From Bacteroidales bacterium (GTDB taxonomy: Bacteria; Bacteroidota; Bacteroidia; Bacteroidales; UBA932): DNA of 64,000 nucleotides. The translations under genes were made by a program, and so were the position numbers. Location: the NCBI GenBank assembly GCA_017454335.1, contig JAFTDE010000019.1, positions 18,040 to 82,039 on the forward strand, written 5' to 3'. Of this stretch, positions 9,374 to 20,530 are shown piece by piece. The notes beneath the pieces are model-generated. The model was not told where the DNA came from. It saw only the letters and a list, made by a program, of their open reading frames with translations, and made no database searches. Positions within the stretch are counted from its first letter, which is position 1, and every line of letters starts with the position of its first letter.

Positions 9374-10672
9374 CTAGTCAAGTGTGTGTATCGTCAGTCC
9401 GGAACGCAGCTTGGGCTCGAACCACGTGGTCTTGGGCGGCATGATGTTGCCGGTGTCCGCGATCGTGGTCAGCTGCTGCATCGAAACAGGGTACAGGGCG
9501 AAGGCGACCTTCATTTCGCCGCTGTCCACACGGCGGGAGAGCTCGTCCAGCCCGCGGATACCGCCGACGAAGTCGATCCGCTTGTCGGTACGCAGGTCCT
9601 TGATGCCCAGGATCTTGTCCAGCACGAGCTTCGAGAGGATCGTGACATCCAGCACGCCGATCGGATCCTGGTCGTCATACCGGCCGGGCTTGGCGGTCAG
9701 GCTGTACCATACCCCCTCGAAATACATGGAGAAGTTGTGCAGTCCGCTGGGATGATAGATCTCCGAGCACTTGCAATGGCAGGGATAGGAACAGTCGCAG
9801 CTGCCGCCGTCCCGGGTGCAGTCACACTTGCATTCCACGTCGAAGTCTTCCTGCAGCAGGGCGAAGAACGCTTCGGGGCTGAGTCCGTTCAGGTCGCGGA
9901 CCACGCGGTTGTAGTCGATGATCTTCAGCTGGCTCTCCGGGAAGCAGACGGCCATGAAGTAGTTGTACTCCTCGTTCCCGGTGTGGTGGGGATTGGCGGC
10001 TTTCTTCTCCGCGCCCACGCGGGCGGCAGCGGCCGTCCGGTGGTGTCCGTCGGCCACGTAGAACGCTTCGACCTGCGTGGTGAAGAGTTCCGTGATGCGC
10101 CCGACCGTCGCGTCATCGTCGATGACCCAGAGTTCGTGCCGGAACTTGTTCTCGTCGGTGAAGCAGTACTCGGACGGACCGGCGACGGTGCGGCTGACGA
10201 TTTCCGCCAGGCCGGCGTTGTCCTTGAATGCGAAGAACACCGGTTCGATGTTCGCGTTCTGGATGCGCACGTGGATCATGCGGTCGTCTTCCTTGTCCTT
10301 GCGGGTCAGTTCGTGTTTCTTGATCAGCCCCTTGGCGTAATCGTCCGTATGCGCGCACAGGACCAGCCCGTACTGGGTGCGGGCATCCATCGTCTGGGCA
10401 TAGACATAGTAGCAGGGCTTGGGGTCACGGACCAGCCAGCCGCGCTCCTGCCAGCGGCGGAAATTCTCCACGGCCCGCGCATACACGCGCTCGTCGTGGT
10501 CGGGCAGGATCGGATCGAAATCGATCTCGGGCTTGGTGATGTGCAGCAGGGACTTCTCCCCCGCCATCTTCAGCGCCTCCTCGGAATTCAGCACGTCGTA
10601 GGGCGGCGCCGCCACTTCGGTGACCAGGTTCTTGGGCGGCCGGATGGCCGCAAAGGGTTTGACACGTACCAT
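9374..10672 (-). CDS. DUF1015 family protein with an eight-cysteine insert
   Basis: The N-terminus, with RPPKNLVTEVAAPPYDVLN, and DGHHRTAAA near residues 209-217 identify the DUF1015 family. Its biochemical role is not firmly established. In Bacteroidota it often neighbours serA and serC, as here: it lies 4 nt downstream of serA, so a link to serine metabolism is an inference from context. The odd part is residues 281-302, where eight cysteines occur in 22 residues (281, 283, 285, 292, 294, 298, 300, 302), in CxCxC, CxC and CxCxC clusters. As I recall the family, this place normally holds a short polar loop before the LTAKPG strand, so the cluster looks like an added metal-binding module. Confidence 0.9.
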   Translation of the reverse strand: MVRVKPFAAIRPPKNLVTEVAAPPYDVLNSEEALKMAGEKSLLHITKPEIDFDPILPDHDERVYARAVENFRRWQERGWLVRDPKPCYYVYAQTMDARTQYGLVLCAHTDDYAKGLIKKHELTRKDKEDDRMIHVRIQNANIEPVFFAFKDNAGLAEIVSRTVAGPSEYCFTDENKFRHELWVIDDDATVGRITELFTTQVEAFYVADGHHRTAAAARVGAEKKAANPHHTGNEEYNYFMAVCFPESQLKIIDYNRVVRDLNGLSPEAFFALLQEDFDVECKCDCTRDGGSCDCSYPCHCKCSEIYHPSGLHNFSMYFEGVWYSLTAKPGRYDDQDPIGVLDVTILSKLVLDKILGIKDLRTDKRIDFVGGIRGLDELSRRVDSGEMKVAFALYPVSMQQLTTIADTGNIMPPKTTWFEPKLRSGLTIHTLD

Positions 10673-10676
10673 CGGG

Positions 10677-11594
10677 CTAGTTCAGTTTGAATTTGGTGTT
10701 GCCGGTGGCGAAGAAGTCCACGATCTGGCGGGCCGCAGCCAGGCCGGCGTTGACATTGGCCTCCTTGGTCTGGGCGCCCATCTTCTTGGGCGTCGCGAAC
10801 ACGCGCAGGCCGTATTTCTCCTTCAGGGCCTCGATGTTGTCCGGGGCGACGTCGGTGGCGTACTTGAGGTCGGGACGCTCCTCGAGGACGGCGTCCAGTC
10901 CCGCCTCGTCGATCACCTCCTTGCGGGCGGTGTTCACGAGGGTCGCACCCTTGGGCATGCGGGCGATCAGGTCGCGGCCGATCGAACCGACGGTCTGGGG
11001 CGTGGCGGGGATGTGGATGGAGACGAAGTCGCATCCGGCATAGAGTTCCTCGACGCTGGCGACGGGCTCGGCGCCGGCGGCGCGGATGGCGTCAGCGGGG
11101 ATGAAGGGATCCACCGCCTTGACCTTCATGCCCAGCGCGGCGGCCTTCTGGCCGACCAGGCGGCCGACGTTACCGAAGGCCTGGATGCCGAGGGTCTTGC
11201 CCTGGACCTCGCTGCCGGTGGCCGGGGTGAACTGGCAGCGGCACATGTAGATCATCATGGCGATGGCCAGTTCGGCGACGGCGTTGGCGTTCTGGCCCGG
11301 GGTGTTCATGGCCACGACGCCGTGGGCCGTGGCGGCCGGCAGGTCGAGGTTGTCATAACCCGCACCGGCGCGGACGACGATCTTCAGCTGCCGGGCCGCG
11401 TCGAAGACCGCGGGGGTGACCTTGTCCGAGCGGACGATCAGGGCGTCCGCGTCGGCGACGGCCGCGAGGAGTTCGGATTCCTGTTCATATTTTTCCAGGA
11501 GGGCGAAGCTGTGCCCCGCCTTTTCGACGATTTCCTGGATGCCCTTGACCGCGACGGGGGCGAAGGGCTTCTGGGTGGCGACTAAAACTTTCAT
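10677..11594 (-). CDS. serA: D-3-phosphoglycerate dehydrogenase, short type IIIK form
   Basis: SerA oxidises 3-phosphoglycerate to 3-phosphohydroxypyruvate with NAD, the first step of serine synthesis. The 305-residue protein holds only the catalytic and nucleotide-binding domains, without the ASB or ACT regulatory domains of longer SerA. The Rossmann motif is GIQAFGNVG near residues 137-145. Arg224 in NTARKE is the substrate arginine. Where most D-2-hydroxyacid dehydrogenases have TPH, this protein has TPKK (residues 268-271), so lysine replaces the catalytic histidine. That is the recognised type IIIK class, also known from Entamoeba, so it is not an error. The gene overlaps the serC stop by 4 nt. 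Confidence 0.95.
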   Translation of the reverse strand: MKVLVATQKPFAPVAVKGIQEIVEKAGHSFALLEKYEQESELLAAVADADALIVRSDKVTPAVFDAARQLKIVVRAGAGYDNLDLPAATAHGVVAMNTPGQNANAVAELAIAMMIYMCRCQFTPATGSEVQGKTLGIQAFGNVGRLVGQKAAALGMKVKAVDPFIPADAIRAAGAEPVASVEELYAGCDFVSIHIPATPQTVGSIGRDLIARMPKGATLVNTARKEVIDEAGLDAVLEERPDLKYATDVAPDNIEALKEKYGLRVFATPKKMGAQTKEANVNAGLAAARQIVDFFATGNTKFKLN

Positions 11595-12664
11595 TTGTGC
11601 TGGGCTTCAAATTCTTTCATACAGGCAACGAGCGCCTCGACATCTTCCTGCGAAGCGGCGTTGTACACGGATGCGCGGAAACCGCCGACGCTGCGGTGGC
11701 CCTTGATGCCGACCATGCCGCAGGACTTGGAGAAGGCGAGGAATTCATCCTGGAGCGCCTCATATCCGGGTGCCATGACGAAGCAGATGTTCATGATGGA
11801 GCGGTCCTCGGCATCGGCCGTACCGACGAAGAGCGGGTTGCGGTCGATCTCGGCGTAGAGCGTCGCGGCCTTCTTCTCGTCCTGGGCGTGGATGGCTTCG
11901 ACGCCGCCCTGGGCCTTGATCCACTTGAGGGTCTCGATCATCGTGAAGATGGAGAAGACGGGCGGGGTGTTGAACATCGACTCCTTGTCGATGTGGGTGC
12001 GGTAGTCCAGCATCGTGGGCAGGTAGCGGGTCACGCGGCCCAGCAGGTCCTTGCGGATGATGGCGAAGGCGCAGCCGGCCGAACCGGCGTTCTTCTGCGC
12101 GCCGCCGTAGATCAGCGCATACTTGCTGACGTCGACGGGACGGCTGAGGATGTCGGAGGACATGTCGGCGATGAGGGGAACCGGCGAGTCGATGTCATGC
12201 TTGATCTCCGTTCCGTAGATGGTATTGTTCGTCGTGATGTGGAAATAATCCAGATCCGCGGGAATATCGTATCCTTTCGGGATGTAGCAGTAGTTGCGGT
12301 CGGCCGAACTGGCGACGGCATAGGCATTGCCGAGGCCCTGCGCTTCCTTGAGCGCCTTCTTCGCCCAGACGCCCGTCTCCAGGTATCCGGCCTTGTGCTC
12401 GAGGTAGTTCATGGCCACATAGAGGAACTGCAGGCTGGCACCGCCGCCCAGGAATACGACTTCGTATCCGTCCGGGATGTTCAGGAGCTCTTTCCAGAGG
12501 GCGCGGCACTCGTCCATCGAATCCTGCCACTCTTTGGTACGGTGCGAAATGGACAGAAGGGAGACACCGGTGCCCTTGAAGTCGCGGATGGCTTCGATCG
12601 AGCGGTCATAGACTTCCTGCGGTAAAAGGCAGGGGCCTGCATTGAAAACGTGTTTGTTGCTCAT
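11591..12664 (-). CDS. serC: Phosphoserine aminotransferase
   Basis: SerC is a PLP enzyme that converts 3-phosphohydroxypyruvate and glutamate to phosphoserine and 2-oxoglutarate; it also serves pyridoxine synthesis in some bacteria. The 357-residue length is usual. The N-terminus with [13 protein letters not shown] and the PLP-lysine region with [12 protein letters not shown] (about residues 184-195) are diagnostic. The C-terminal [16 protein letters not shown] contains the phosphate-binding arginines. It is translationally coupled to serA (4-nt overlap) and follows yigZ by 20 nt. No serB phosphatase is in the window. Confidence 0.97.
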   Translation of the reverse strand: MSNKHVFNAGPCLLPQEVYDRSIEAIRDFKGTGVSLLSISHRTKEWQDSMDECRALWKELLNIPDGYEVVFLGGGASLQFLYVAMNYLEHKAGYLETGVWAKKALKEAQGLGNAYAVASSADRNYCYIPKGYDIPADLDYFHITTNNTIYGTEIKHDIDSPVPLIADMSSDILSRPVDVSKYALIYGGAQKNAGSAGCAFAIIRKDLLGRVTRYLPTMLDYRTHIDKESMFNTPPVFSIFTMIETLKWIKAQGGVEAIHAQDEKKAATLYAEIDRNPLFVGTADAEDRSIMNICFVMAPGYEALQDEFLAFSKSCGMVGIKGHRSVGGFRASVYNAASQEDVEALVACMKEFEAQHK

Positions 12665-12684
12665 AATACAAGTATTGATAATAA

Positions 12685-13293
12685 TTAACCTTCAGTGCAA
12701 ATACACCCCGGCAGGGTTTCCACCCCCTGGAGGAAGGCCTCCTGCAGGGTCAGGCGGACCCGTACCCGCAGCGAGCATTCCAGGGAAAAGTCCTGGTCCG
12801 TGCCGGACAGGCCCAGGTCTTTCAGCAGTTTCATCACGGCGGGCAGGCGGTCGTAGCCGAATTCCAGCCGGTACCAGACCCCCGCGACCTTGTCGATGAC
12901 GCCGGCATGGGCCAGCGCATCCGCCGTCGCGGTCTTGTACGCGCGGATCAGTCCGGGAACCCCCAGCTTGATCCCGCCGAAATAGCGCACCACCACGACC
13001 AGCACGTCGCTCAGGGCGGCGGAGTCGATCTGCCCGAGGATGGGGCGGCCCGCCGTTCCGGAAGGCTCGCCGTCGTCGCTGGAGCGGAAGGTCTCGCCCT
13101 TCAGGCCCAGCCGGTAGGCATAGCAGTGATGCCGGGCGTCGTGGTACTCCCTGCGCAGTCCGGACACGATCTCCCGTACCTCCTCCTCCCGCTCCACGGG
13201 GTACGCCAGGGCGATAAAACGGCTGCCATTGTCCTTGTACAGGCCTTCGCAGGGCGCGGCGATACTCCGGTATGTGTCCGAATTCGCGAACAT
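12685..13293 (-). CDS. YigZ/IMPACT family protein
   Basis: This 202-residue protein has the UPF0029/IMPACT N-terminal domain, with the segments [26 protein letters not shown] and [20 protein letters not shown]1949-like ferredoxin-fold C-terminus follows. The molecular role in bacteria is not settled; the eukaryotic IMPACT relatives act in translational control. I chose the ATG at 13293 over an upstream in-frame TTG at 13302, because the TTG overlaps the promoter box at 13300-13307 and would lie before the expected transcription start. It is the first gene of the minus-strand run that continues through serC, recQ and metG. Confidence 0.92.
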   Translation of the reverse strand: MFANSDTYRSIAAPCEGLYKDNGSRFIALAYPVEREEEVREIVSGLRREYHDARHHCYAYRLGLKGETFRSSDDGEPSGTAGRPILGQIDSAALSDVLVVVVRYFGGIKLGVPGLIRAYKTATADALAHAGVIDKVAGVWYRLEFGYDRLPAVMKLLKDLGLSGTDQDFSLECSLRVRVRLTLQEAFLQGVETLPGCICTEG

Positions 13294-13299
13294 AGTAAT

Positions 13300-13307
13300 C
13301 AAATATA
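13300..13307 (-). promoter_or_regulatory. TAnnTTTG -7 box before yigZ
   Basis: On the minus strand this reads TATATTTG, a perfect match to the Bacteroidota -7 consensus. Only 6 nt separate it from the ATG at 13293, so the transcript would start at or within a base or two of the start codon. It probably drives the serC-serA-recQ-dnaG-metG run. Confidence 0.6.
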
Positions 13308-13319
13308 GTGATTATTTTT

Positions 13320-13327
13320 TATATTCG
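13320..13327 (+). promoter_or_regulatory. -7-like box before the acidic-tailed protein gene
   Basis: The octamer TATATTCG differs from TAnnTTTG at one position and ends 4 nt before the ATG at 13332. With the yigZ box it forms a compact divergent promoter of about 40 bp. Confidence 0.4.
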
Positions 13328-13331
13328 CACC

Positions 13332-13898
13332 ATGATTTACAAGTATCGGGTAACTCTTGAAGGAATTAAAGGCTTCTATCGCCTCTACCATATCAACTCC
13401 GGCAGTTCGCTGTACACCTTCCACAAGCAGCTGCGCTCCGACCTGGAATTCACCGTGGACCAGCCGATCCTGTTCAAGGCCTTCGACGAAGCGGGCGACC
13501 TGGTCGGAAAATACGCGCTGATCGACCTGGGCTACGGGACCGTGGACACCATCTCCATGGAGCAGACCCGCAAGCTGGGCATCGCCAGATTCGTCTATTT
13601 CTACGACGTCTCCTCCCGCAAGAGCGTCAACATCACGTTCGAGGGAGAACTGCCCGGCAGCGTCGGATCCCCGACCATCATCGAGACCAAGGGGCCGCTG
13701 CCGATCGAATTCGAGAACGGCTACGTGGCCTTCGAGGATCTGCCGGACGACCGGCGCCGCATTCCCGGCGAACAGAGCACCCTGGCGGGATTCCTGGGGG
13801 ATCTCGACGATGACGACCTGGACGACGAAGATGACGACGAGGACGGCGGGGATGAAGACGTCGAGGAAGAGGAGATCATCTACGACGCCGAGGAATAA
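13332..13898 (+). CDS. Possible pRiA4b ORF-3-like protein with acidic tail
   Basis: I start this 188-residue protein at the ATG at 13332, which gives MIYKYRVTLEG. Upstream in-frame starts overlap the putative promoter. About residues 1-135 form a compact alpha/beta domain with YRLYHINSGSSLYTFHKQL and FVYFYDVSSRKSVNITFEG. This resembles the plasmid pRiA4b ORF-3-like (IS1096 TnpR-like) family common in Bacteroidota, where the start is a strand followed by an LxxLH-type helix. The last ~35 residues are almost all Asp, Glu and Gly, a feature I also recall from Bacteroidota family members. The function is unknown. It is monocistronic and ends at the bidirectional terminator. The family call is tentative; the gene itself is sure. 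Confidence 0.75.
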   Translation: MIYKYRVTLEGIKGFYRLYHINSGSSLYTFHKQLRSDLEFTVDQPILFKAFDEAGDLVGKYALIDLGYGTVDTISMEQTRKLGIARFVYFYDVSSRKSVNITFEGELPGSVGSPTIIETKGPLPIEFENGYVAFEDLPDDRRRIPGEQSTLAGFLGDLDDDDLDDEDDDEDGGDEDVEEEEIIYDAEE

Positions 13899-13916
13899 GC
13901 CCGCGCGACATATACC

Positions 13917-13957
13917 AAAAGGGTCCGGAATGCTTTCTCACATTCCGGACCCTTTTT
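13917..13957. terminator. Bidirectional intrinsic terminator
   Basis: A perfect 12-bp stem (13921-13932 with 13941-13952) encloses an 8-nt loop. It is followed by five T on the plus strand and preceded by AAAA, which supplies a T-run on the minus strand. It lies between the stop of the acidic-tailed gene and the stop of the FKBP gene, so it can end both converging transcripts. Confidence 0.92.
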
Positions 13958-13977
13958 CAGGTATTGCGGCGCCTGCC

Positions 13978-14736
13978 TTATTCAGCAGCCTCCTCGACGA
14001 CAGGGTGGACCTCGACGATCTCGACGTCGAAAATCAGCGTGCTGTTGGGGCCGATGCCCTGGTTGCCGTTCTGGCCATAAGCCAGGTCGGAGGGGATGTA
14101 GAGCTGGATCTTGCCACCCTCACCGATCAGCTGCATGCCTTCGGTCCAGCCGGCGATCACGTGGTCGAGCGGGAAGGAAACCGGATCGGAATAGGTCTTG
14201 TCGAAGACGGTACCGTCCAGCAGACGGCCCTCGTAGTTCACCTTGACGGTGTCCTGCGGACCCGGATGCACGGCGGAACCCGCCTCGATGATCTTGTACT
14301 GCAGACCGGAAGCGGTCGTCTCGACGCCCGCCTTCTTGGCGTTGGCAGCCAGGAAAGCCTTTCCGTCCTCGTCGTTCTTGCGGGTCAGGTAGTTCTGGCG
14401 CTGGGTCAGGAATCCGTTCAGCACCTCACCCATCAGATCGGGGTTGATCTTGAACTGCTCGCCGAAATCGGGATCGTAGGGCTGGCCCTTCGCACCGGCG
14501 AAGTCCTTGATACCCTTCATCATCTCGTTGAAGTTCATCTCGCCGAAATCGTAGTTCTTGTACATCGAACCGAGATAGAGGCCGAACATGTAGCTGGCGG
14601 AGTCCACCTGGGCCTTGGTCGGCTGGTAATACGCGGAAGTGAAGTCACCGTTTTCATCGATGAGGGCAGCTTTGGGCGTGCAAGCTGCCACTGTGAGGCC
14701 AAGAGCGATGGCCAGGATCATTTTGATAGTCTTCAT
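13978..14736 (-). CDS. FKBP-type peptidyl-prolyl isomerase lipoprotein
   Basis: This is a cell-envelope folding catalyst that isomerises Xaa-Pro bonds. A lipoprotein signal ends at the lipobox before Cys19 (VAACTPK). About residues 35-135 are the helical FKBP dimerisation domain. About 140-245 are the catalytic FKBP fold, with VKVNYEGRLLDGTVFDKTY, VIAGWTEGMQLIGEGGK and YIPSDLAYG. At 252 residues it resembles FkpA or Mip. It lies 7 nt after the ROK gene and is the last gene before the terminator at 13917-13957. Confidence 0.95.
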   Translation of the reverse strand: MKTIKMILAIALGLTVAACTPKAALIDENGDFTSAYYQPTKAQVDSASYMFGLYLGSMYKNYDFGEMNFNEMMKGIKDFAGAKGQPYDPDFGEQFKINPDLMGEVLNGFLTQRQNYLTRKNDEDGKAFLAANAKKAGVETTASGLQYKIIEAGSAVHPGPQDTVKVNYEGRLLDGTVFDKTYSDPVSFPLDHVIAGWTEGMQLIGEGGKIQLYIPSDLAYGQNGNQGIGPNSTLIFDVEIVEVHPVVEEAAE

Positions 14737-14743
14737 AACTTTT

Positions 14744-15724
14744 TTATTGTTTTTGTGTTTGTTCCAGTTTGTTCCAGGCCAGCGCGGAAGCCCCCAGGAT
14801 GGCGGCGTCCGACTCCGGCAGCGAGGAGAACAGGAGTTTGACTTTTCCTTTCCAGATGGCCAGCAGGTGTTCGTTCATCGCCTGCCAGGCCGGTTCATAC
14901 AGGTATTTTCCGGCCCGTGCCAGTCCGCCGAAGAGGACGATGGCCTCGGGTGCGGAGAAATGCACGAAATCGGCCAGTTTCCGGCCGAGGATCCCGCCCG
15001 TATAGTCGAAGACGCGCCGGGCCAGCGCATCCCCGCGCTCGGCCGCTTCGAAAACGGCCTTGGACGTGATGCGGGGGCAGTTCCGGAGCTCGGACGGTTC
15101 GTCGCCCGCCTCCAGCCATTCCGTCGCCGTGCGGACGACGCCCTTCGACGAGACATAGGCTTCCAAACAACCGCGCTTGCCGCAGCCGCACAGCCTTCCG
15201 TTCTCGGCGACGGCACAGGTGTGCCCCAGTTCGCCGGCGAATCCGTCGCTGCCGTACAGCAGGGATCCGTTCACGACGATGCCGCTGCCCAGCCCCGTTC
15301 CGAGGGTGATCATGATGAAATCCTTCATCCCCCGGGCGACGCCGAAGGTCATCTCGCCCATCGCCGCCGCATTGGCGTCGTTGGTGATGGTGACGTCCAG
15401 TCCGCCGAGCGCCTCCGACAGCATCCAGGCAAAGGGGACGCTGCGGTCCGCGGCCCAGGGCAGGTTGGGCGCATGGGCGATGTGGCCGGTGTAGTAATTG
15501 GCGTTGGGCGCACCGACGCCCACGGCCAGCACCTGGCGGCCGGATCCGGCGACCAGGGCCTTGACAGCCGCTGCCAGCCCGCCTACGAACACCTGCGGAT
15601 CCGTGCTGCCGTCCGCCTGCAGGACAGTACGGTGCAGCACCCGGCCCGCGGCATCGACGATGCCGATCTTGGAAGACTGGCCGCCGATGTCAATGCCTAC
15701 TACACAGGATACTTTTCTTTCCAT
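14744..15724 (-). CDS. ROK family sugar kinase (glucokinase-like)
   Basis: ROK kinases phosphorylate hexoses or amino-hexoses with ATP. The N-terminal phosphate loop is VGIDIGGQSSKIGI. Sugar-binding residues are in TNDANAAAMGE, and a glycine-rich LGTGLGSGI follows. The ROK zinc motif appears as HTC then CGCGKRGCLE (about residues 157-180). There is no N-terminal HTH, so it is an enzyme and not a NagC-type repressor. At 326 residues it fits Bacteroidota glucokinases, but the sugar cannot be fixed from sequence alone. It sits 3 nt after a deoxynucleoside kinase and 7 nt before the FKBP gene. Confidence 0.93.
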   Translation of the reverse strand: MERKVSCVVGIDIGGQSSKIGIVDAAGRVLHRTVLQADGSTDPQVFVGGLAAAVKALVAGSGRQVLAVGVGAPNANYYTGHIAHAPNLPWAADRSVPFAWMLSEALGGLDVTITNDANAAAMGEMTFGVARGMKDFIMITLGTGLGSGIVVNGSLLYGSDGFAGELGHTCAVAENGRLCGCGKRGCLEAYVSSKGVVRTATEWLEAGDEPSELRNCPRITSKAVFEAAERGDALARRVFDYTGGILGRKLADFVHFSAPEAIVLFGGLARAGKYLYEPAWQAMNEHLLAIWKGKVKLLFSSLPESDAAILGASALAWNKLEQTQKQ

Positions 15725-15727
15725 GGG

Positions 15728-16363
15728 CTACAGGGTGCTTTCCCGCTTGGGGGTAAACAGCCCGAACAGCTGGGCGTCGATCATGTTGGTGATCTGCTCG
15801 AAGTCCTCGGGGTTGTTGCCGAACTTGATGTGGTCGGCGTCGATGATCAGCAGGTTGCCGTCGTAATCCTTGATCCAGTTCTCATATTTCTCGTTCAGGC
15901 CGGTCAGGTAATCGATGCGGATGCTCTTCTCGTACTCGCGGCCCCGCTTCTGGATCTGCGAGATCAGGTTGGGGATGGACGAGCGGAGATAGATCATCAG
16001 GTCGGGCTTGCCGACCAGGGACATCATCAGTTCGAACAGGTCGGTGTAGTTCTCGAAGTCGCGGGTGGACATCAGGCCCATGTCATGCAGGTTCGGAGCG
16101 AAGATGCAGGCATCCTCGTAGATGGTACGGTCCTGGATGATGATGTCGTCGGTCTTGGAAATGTCCACGACGTCCTTGAAGCGCTTGTTCAGGAAATAGA
16201 TCTGGAGGTTGAACGACCAGCGCTCCATGTCCTCGTAGAAATCGGACAGATAGGGGTTGAAGTCCACGGACTCGTACTTGGGTATCCATCCGTAATGGGC
16301 GGCCAGCATCCGGGTGAGCGTCGTTTTGCCGCTGCCGATATTTCCTGCAATCGCTATGTGCAT
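15728..16363 (-). CDS. Deoxynucleoside kinase, copy 1
   Basis: This 211-residue dNK-family enzyme phosphorylates deoxynucleosides in the salvage pathway. The P-loop GNIGSGKTT is at residues 7-15. The DR(T/S) motif follows in IIQDRTIYEDACIF, and the lid arginines lie in QIQKRGREYEKSI. It is clearly paralogous to the next gene upstream, with matching blocks through the whole length. Differences cluster in the substrate-facing segment after DRT (YEDACIFAPNLHDMG against FEGVYIFVANNRDLG), so the two may prefer different bases. It has its own promoter box at 16385-16392 and leads the dNK-ROK-FKBP unit. Confidence 0.93.
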   Translation of the reverse strand: MHIAIAGNIGSGKTTLTRMLAAHYGWIPKYESVDFNPYLSDFYEDMERWSFNLQIYFLNKRFKDVVDISKTDDIIIQDRTIYEDACIFAPNLHDMGLMSTRDFENYTDLFELMMSLVGKPDLMIYLRSSIPNLISQIQKRGREYEKSIRIDYLTGLNEKYENWIKDYDGNLLIIDADHIKFGNNPEDFEQITNMIDAQLFGLFTPKRESTL

Positions 16364-16384
16364 ATTTTTGACTGTTAGAACTTA

Positions 16385-16392
16385 CAAAGTTA
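16385..16392 (-). promoter_or_regulatory. TAnnTTTG -7 box before dNK copy 1
   Basis: Reads TAACTTTG on the minus strand, 21 nt before the ATG at 16363. It lies in the short gap just after the stop of the upstream dNK copy, so copy 1, the ROK kinase and the FKBP gene can be transcribed apart from copy 2. Confidence 0.6.
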
Positions 16393-16396
16393 CAAA

Positions 16397-17011
16397 TTAT
16401 TTGAATAGACCGAACAACTGGGCGTCGATCTTGTCGGTAATGGAGGCGAAATCCTCCGGCCGGTTCTCGAAATCGAGGTTGTCGGCATCGATGACCAGCA
16501 GGCTGCCCTTGTACGAAGAGATCCACTTCTCGTAACGGTCGTTCAGGCCGCTGAGGTACTCCAGGCTGATGGTCTGTTCGTAGTCGCGCCCCCGCTTCTG
16601 GATCTGCGAGACCAGGTGCGGGATCGAGCTCTTGAGATAGATCAGCAGGTCCGGCAGCTTGACCATCGAGGTCATCACCTCGAACAGCTGCATGTAGGTG
16701 TCGTAGTCGCGCTCGGACAGGTTGCCCAGGTCCCGGTTGTTGGCGACGAAGATGTACACGCCCTCGAACAGGGTGCGGTCCTGGATGATCACGTCGTCCG
16801 ACTTGGCGATCTCCAGCACGTCCTTGAAACGCTGGGCCAGGAAATAGGTCTCCAGGTTGTAAGACCAGCGCGGAATGTCCTTGTAATAATCTTCCAGGTA
16901 CGGATTGTAGGTCACCGCCTCGTATTTGGGCGTCCATCCGTAGTGCGCCGCCAGCATGCGCGTGAGCGTCGTTTTGCCGCAGCCGATATTTCCTGCTATC
17001 CCGATATGCAT
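16397..17011 (-). CDS. Deoxynucleoside kinase, copy 2
   Basis: The 204-residue paralogue of the neighbouring kinase shares GNIGxGKTTLTRMLAAHYGW at its N-terminus, with Cys in place of Ser in the P-loop. It also has IIQDRTLFEGVYIF and QIQKRGRDYEQTI. I start at the ATG at 17011, where the P-loop strand MHIGIAGN begins as in copy 1. A longer in-frame start at 17074 would cover the promoter box at 17032-17039 and add about 20 residues unlike the family. Tandem dNK genes in lactobacilli (dAK/dGK) encode subunits of a heterodimer, which makes the pairing here suggestive. Confidence 0.92.
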   Translation of the reverse strand: MHIGIAGNIGCGKTTLTRMLAAHYGWTPKYEAVTYNPYLEDYYKDIPRWSYNLETYFLAQRFKDVLEIAKSDDVIIQDRTLFEGVYIFVANNRDLGNLSERDYDTYMQLFEVMTSMVKLPDLLIYLKSSIPHLVSQIQKRGRDYEQTISLEYLSGLNDRYEKWISSYKGSLLVIDADNLDFENRPEDFASITDKIDAQLFGLFK

Positions 17012-17031
17012 CTGTCCTTGGGTATTTCTTA

Positions 17032-17039
17032 CAAATTTA
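17032..17039 (-). promoter_or_regulatory. TAnnTTTG -7 box before dNK copy 2
   Basis: Reads TAAATTTG on the minus strand, 20 nt before the ATG at 17011. It is one half of a divergent promoter pair with 17053-17060. Confidence 0.6.
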
Positions 17040-17052
17040 GCATTTCTTTTCG

Positions 17053-17060
17053 TAATTTTG
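17053..17060 (+). promoter_or_regulatory. TAnnTTTG -7 box before the MBL-fold gene
   Basis: Reads TAATTTTG and ends 19 nt before the ATG at 17080. Only 13 bp separate it from the opposing box, so the two polymerases would compete for this region. Confidence 0.55.
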
Positions 17061-17079
17061 CCGGGATATTCCAAAGTAT

Positions 17080-17740
17080 ATGGTCAAGATCAAACAATTC
17101 GAGGTCAATTTCCTCCGGGAAAATGCAGTCATCTGCTGGGAGGAAGGATCGGCCAGCTGCGTCCTGATCGATCCGGGCTTCTACTCGGACGGGGACCTGC
17201 AGATGTGCCGGGATTTCCTGGACGGGAACGGCCTGCACCCGGAGGCGATCCTGCTGACCCACTGCCACATCGACCACATCTACGGCGTCGCGGCCCTCCA
17301 GCGGGAATACGGCATCCCGGTGCACATGCATCCCGCGGACGATCCCCTGCGGGACTACAACCGCGAAATCGCCGAAAAACTGGGACTGAAGATCCCCGAT
17401 ACGGATTTCCGATACGAACCCATGCGGGACGGCCAGGTCATCGGGACGGCCGGCCTGCGCTTCGAAGTCATCCATACCCCGGGGCACTCCCCCGGCAGCT
17501 GCTGTTTCCTGGTGCAGGGCGAAAAGGTCCTGTTCTCGGGCGACACCCTCTTCGCCGGCACGATCGGCCGCACGGACCTGCTGTACTCCGACTACGACCA
17601 GGAAATCGTCTCCATCATGGAGAAGCTGATCTGGCTGGATCCGGACACCGACATCATCCCCGGACACGGCTGGACCAGCACCATCGGCAAGGAACGTACG
17701 GGGAACCCCTTCCTGGAACCCTTCAACGAAAAAGAAGAAC

Positions 17741-17748
<8 letters not shown>
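17080..17748 (+). CDS. MBL-fold metallo-hydrolase (glyoxalase II-like)
   Basis: This 222-residue single-domain metallo-beta-lactamase fold has the dinuclear metal motif THCHIDH (about residues 65-71). Further ligands are His in HTPGHSPGS and Asp in FSGDTLFAGTIGRTD. This pattern is typical of hydroxyacylglutathione hydrolase-like enzymes and the YcbL group, which hydrolyse thioesters or related bonds. It lacks the long C-terminal substrate domain of true GloB. The actual substrate is not evident. It is the first gene of the plus-strand unit with uvrA, and its last codons overlap the uvrA start by 8 nt. Confidence 0.9.

Positions 17749-20526
<2,778 letters not shown>

Positions 20527-20530
<4 letters not shown>

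Noticed and set aside
13300-13302. TTG as the yigZ start
   Set aside because: It lies inside the -7 box and before the expected transcript start; the ATG at 13293 fits the family N-terminus.
15728-17011. The two dNK frames as one frameshifted gene
   Set aside because: Each has its own P-loop, full length, stop and promoter box, so they are separate paralogues.
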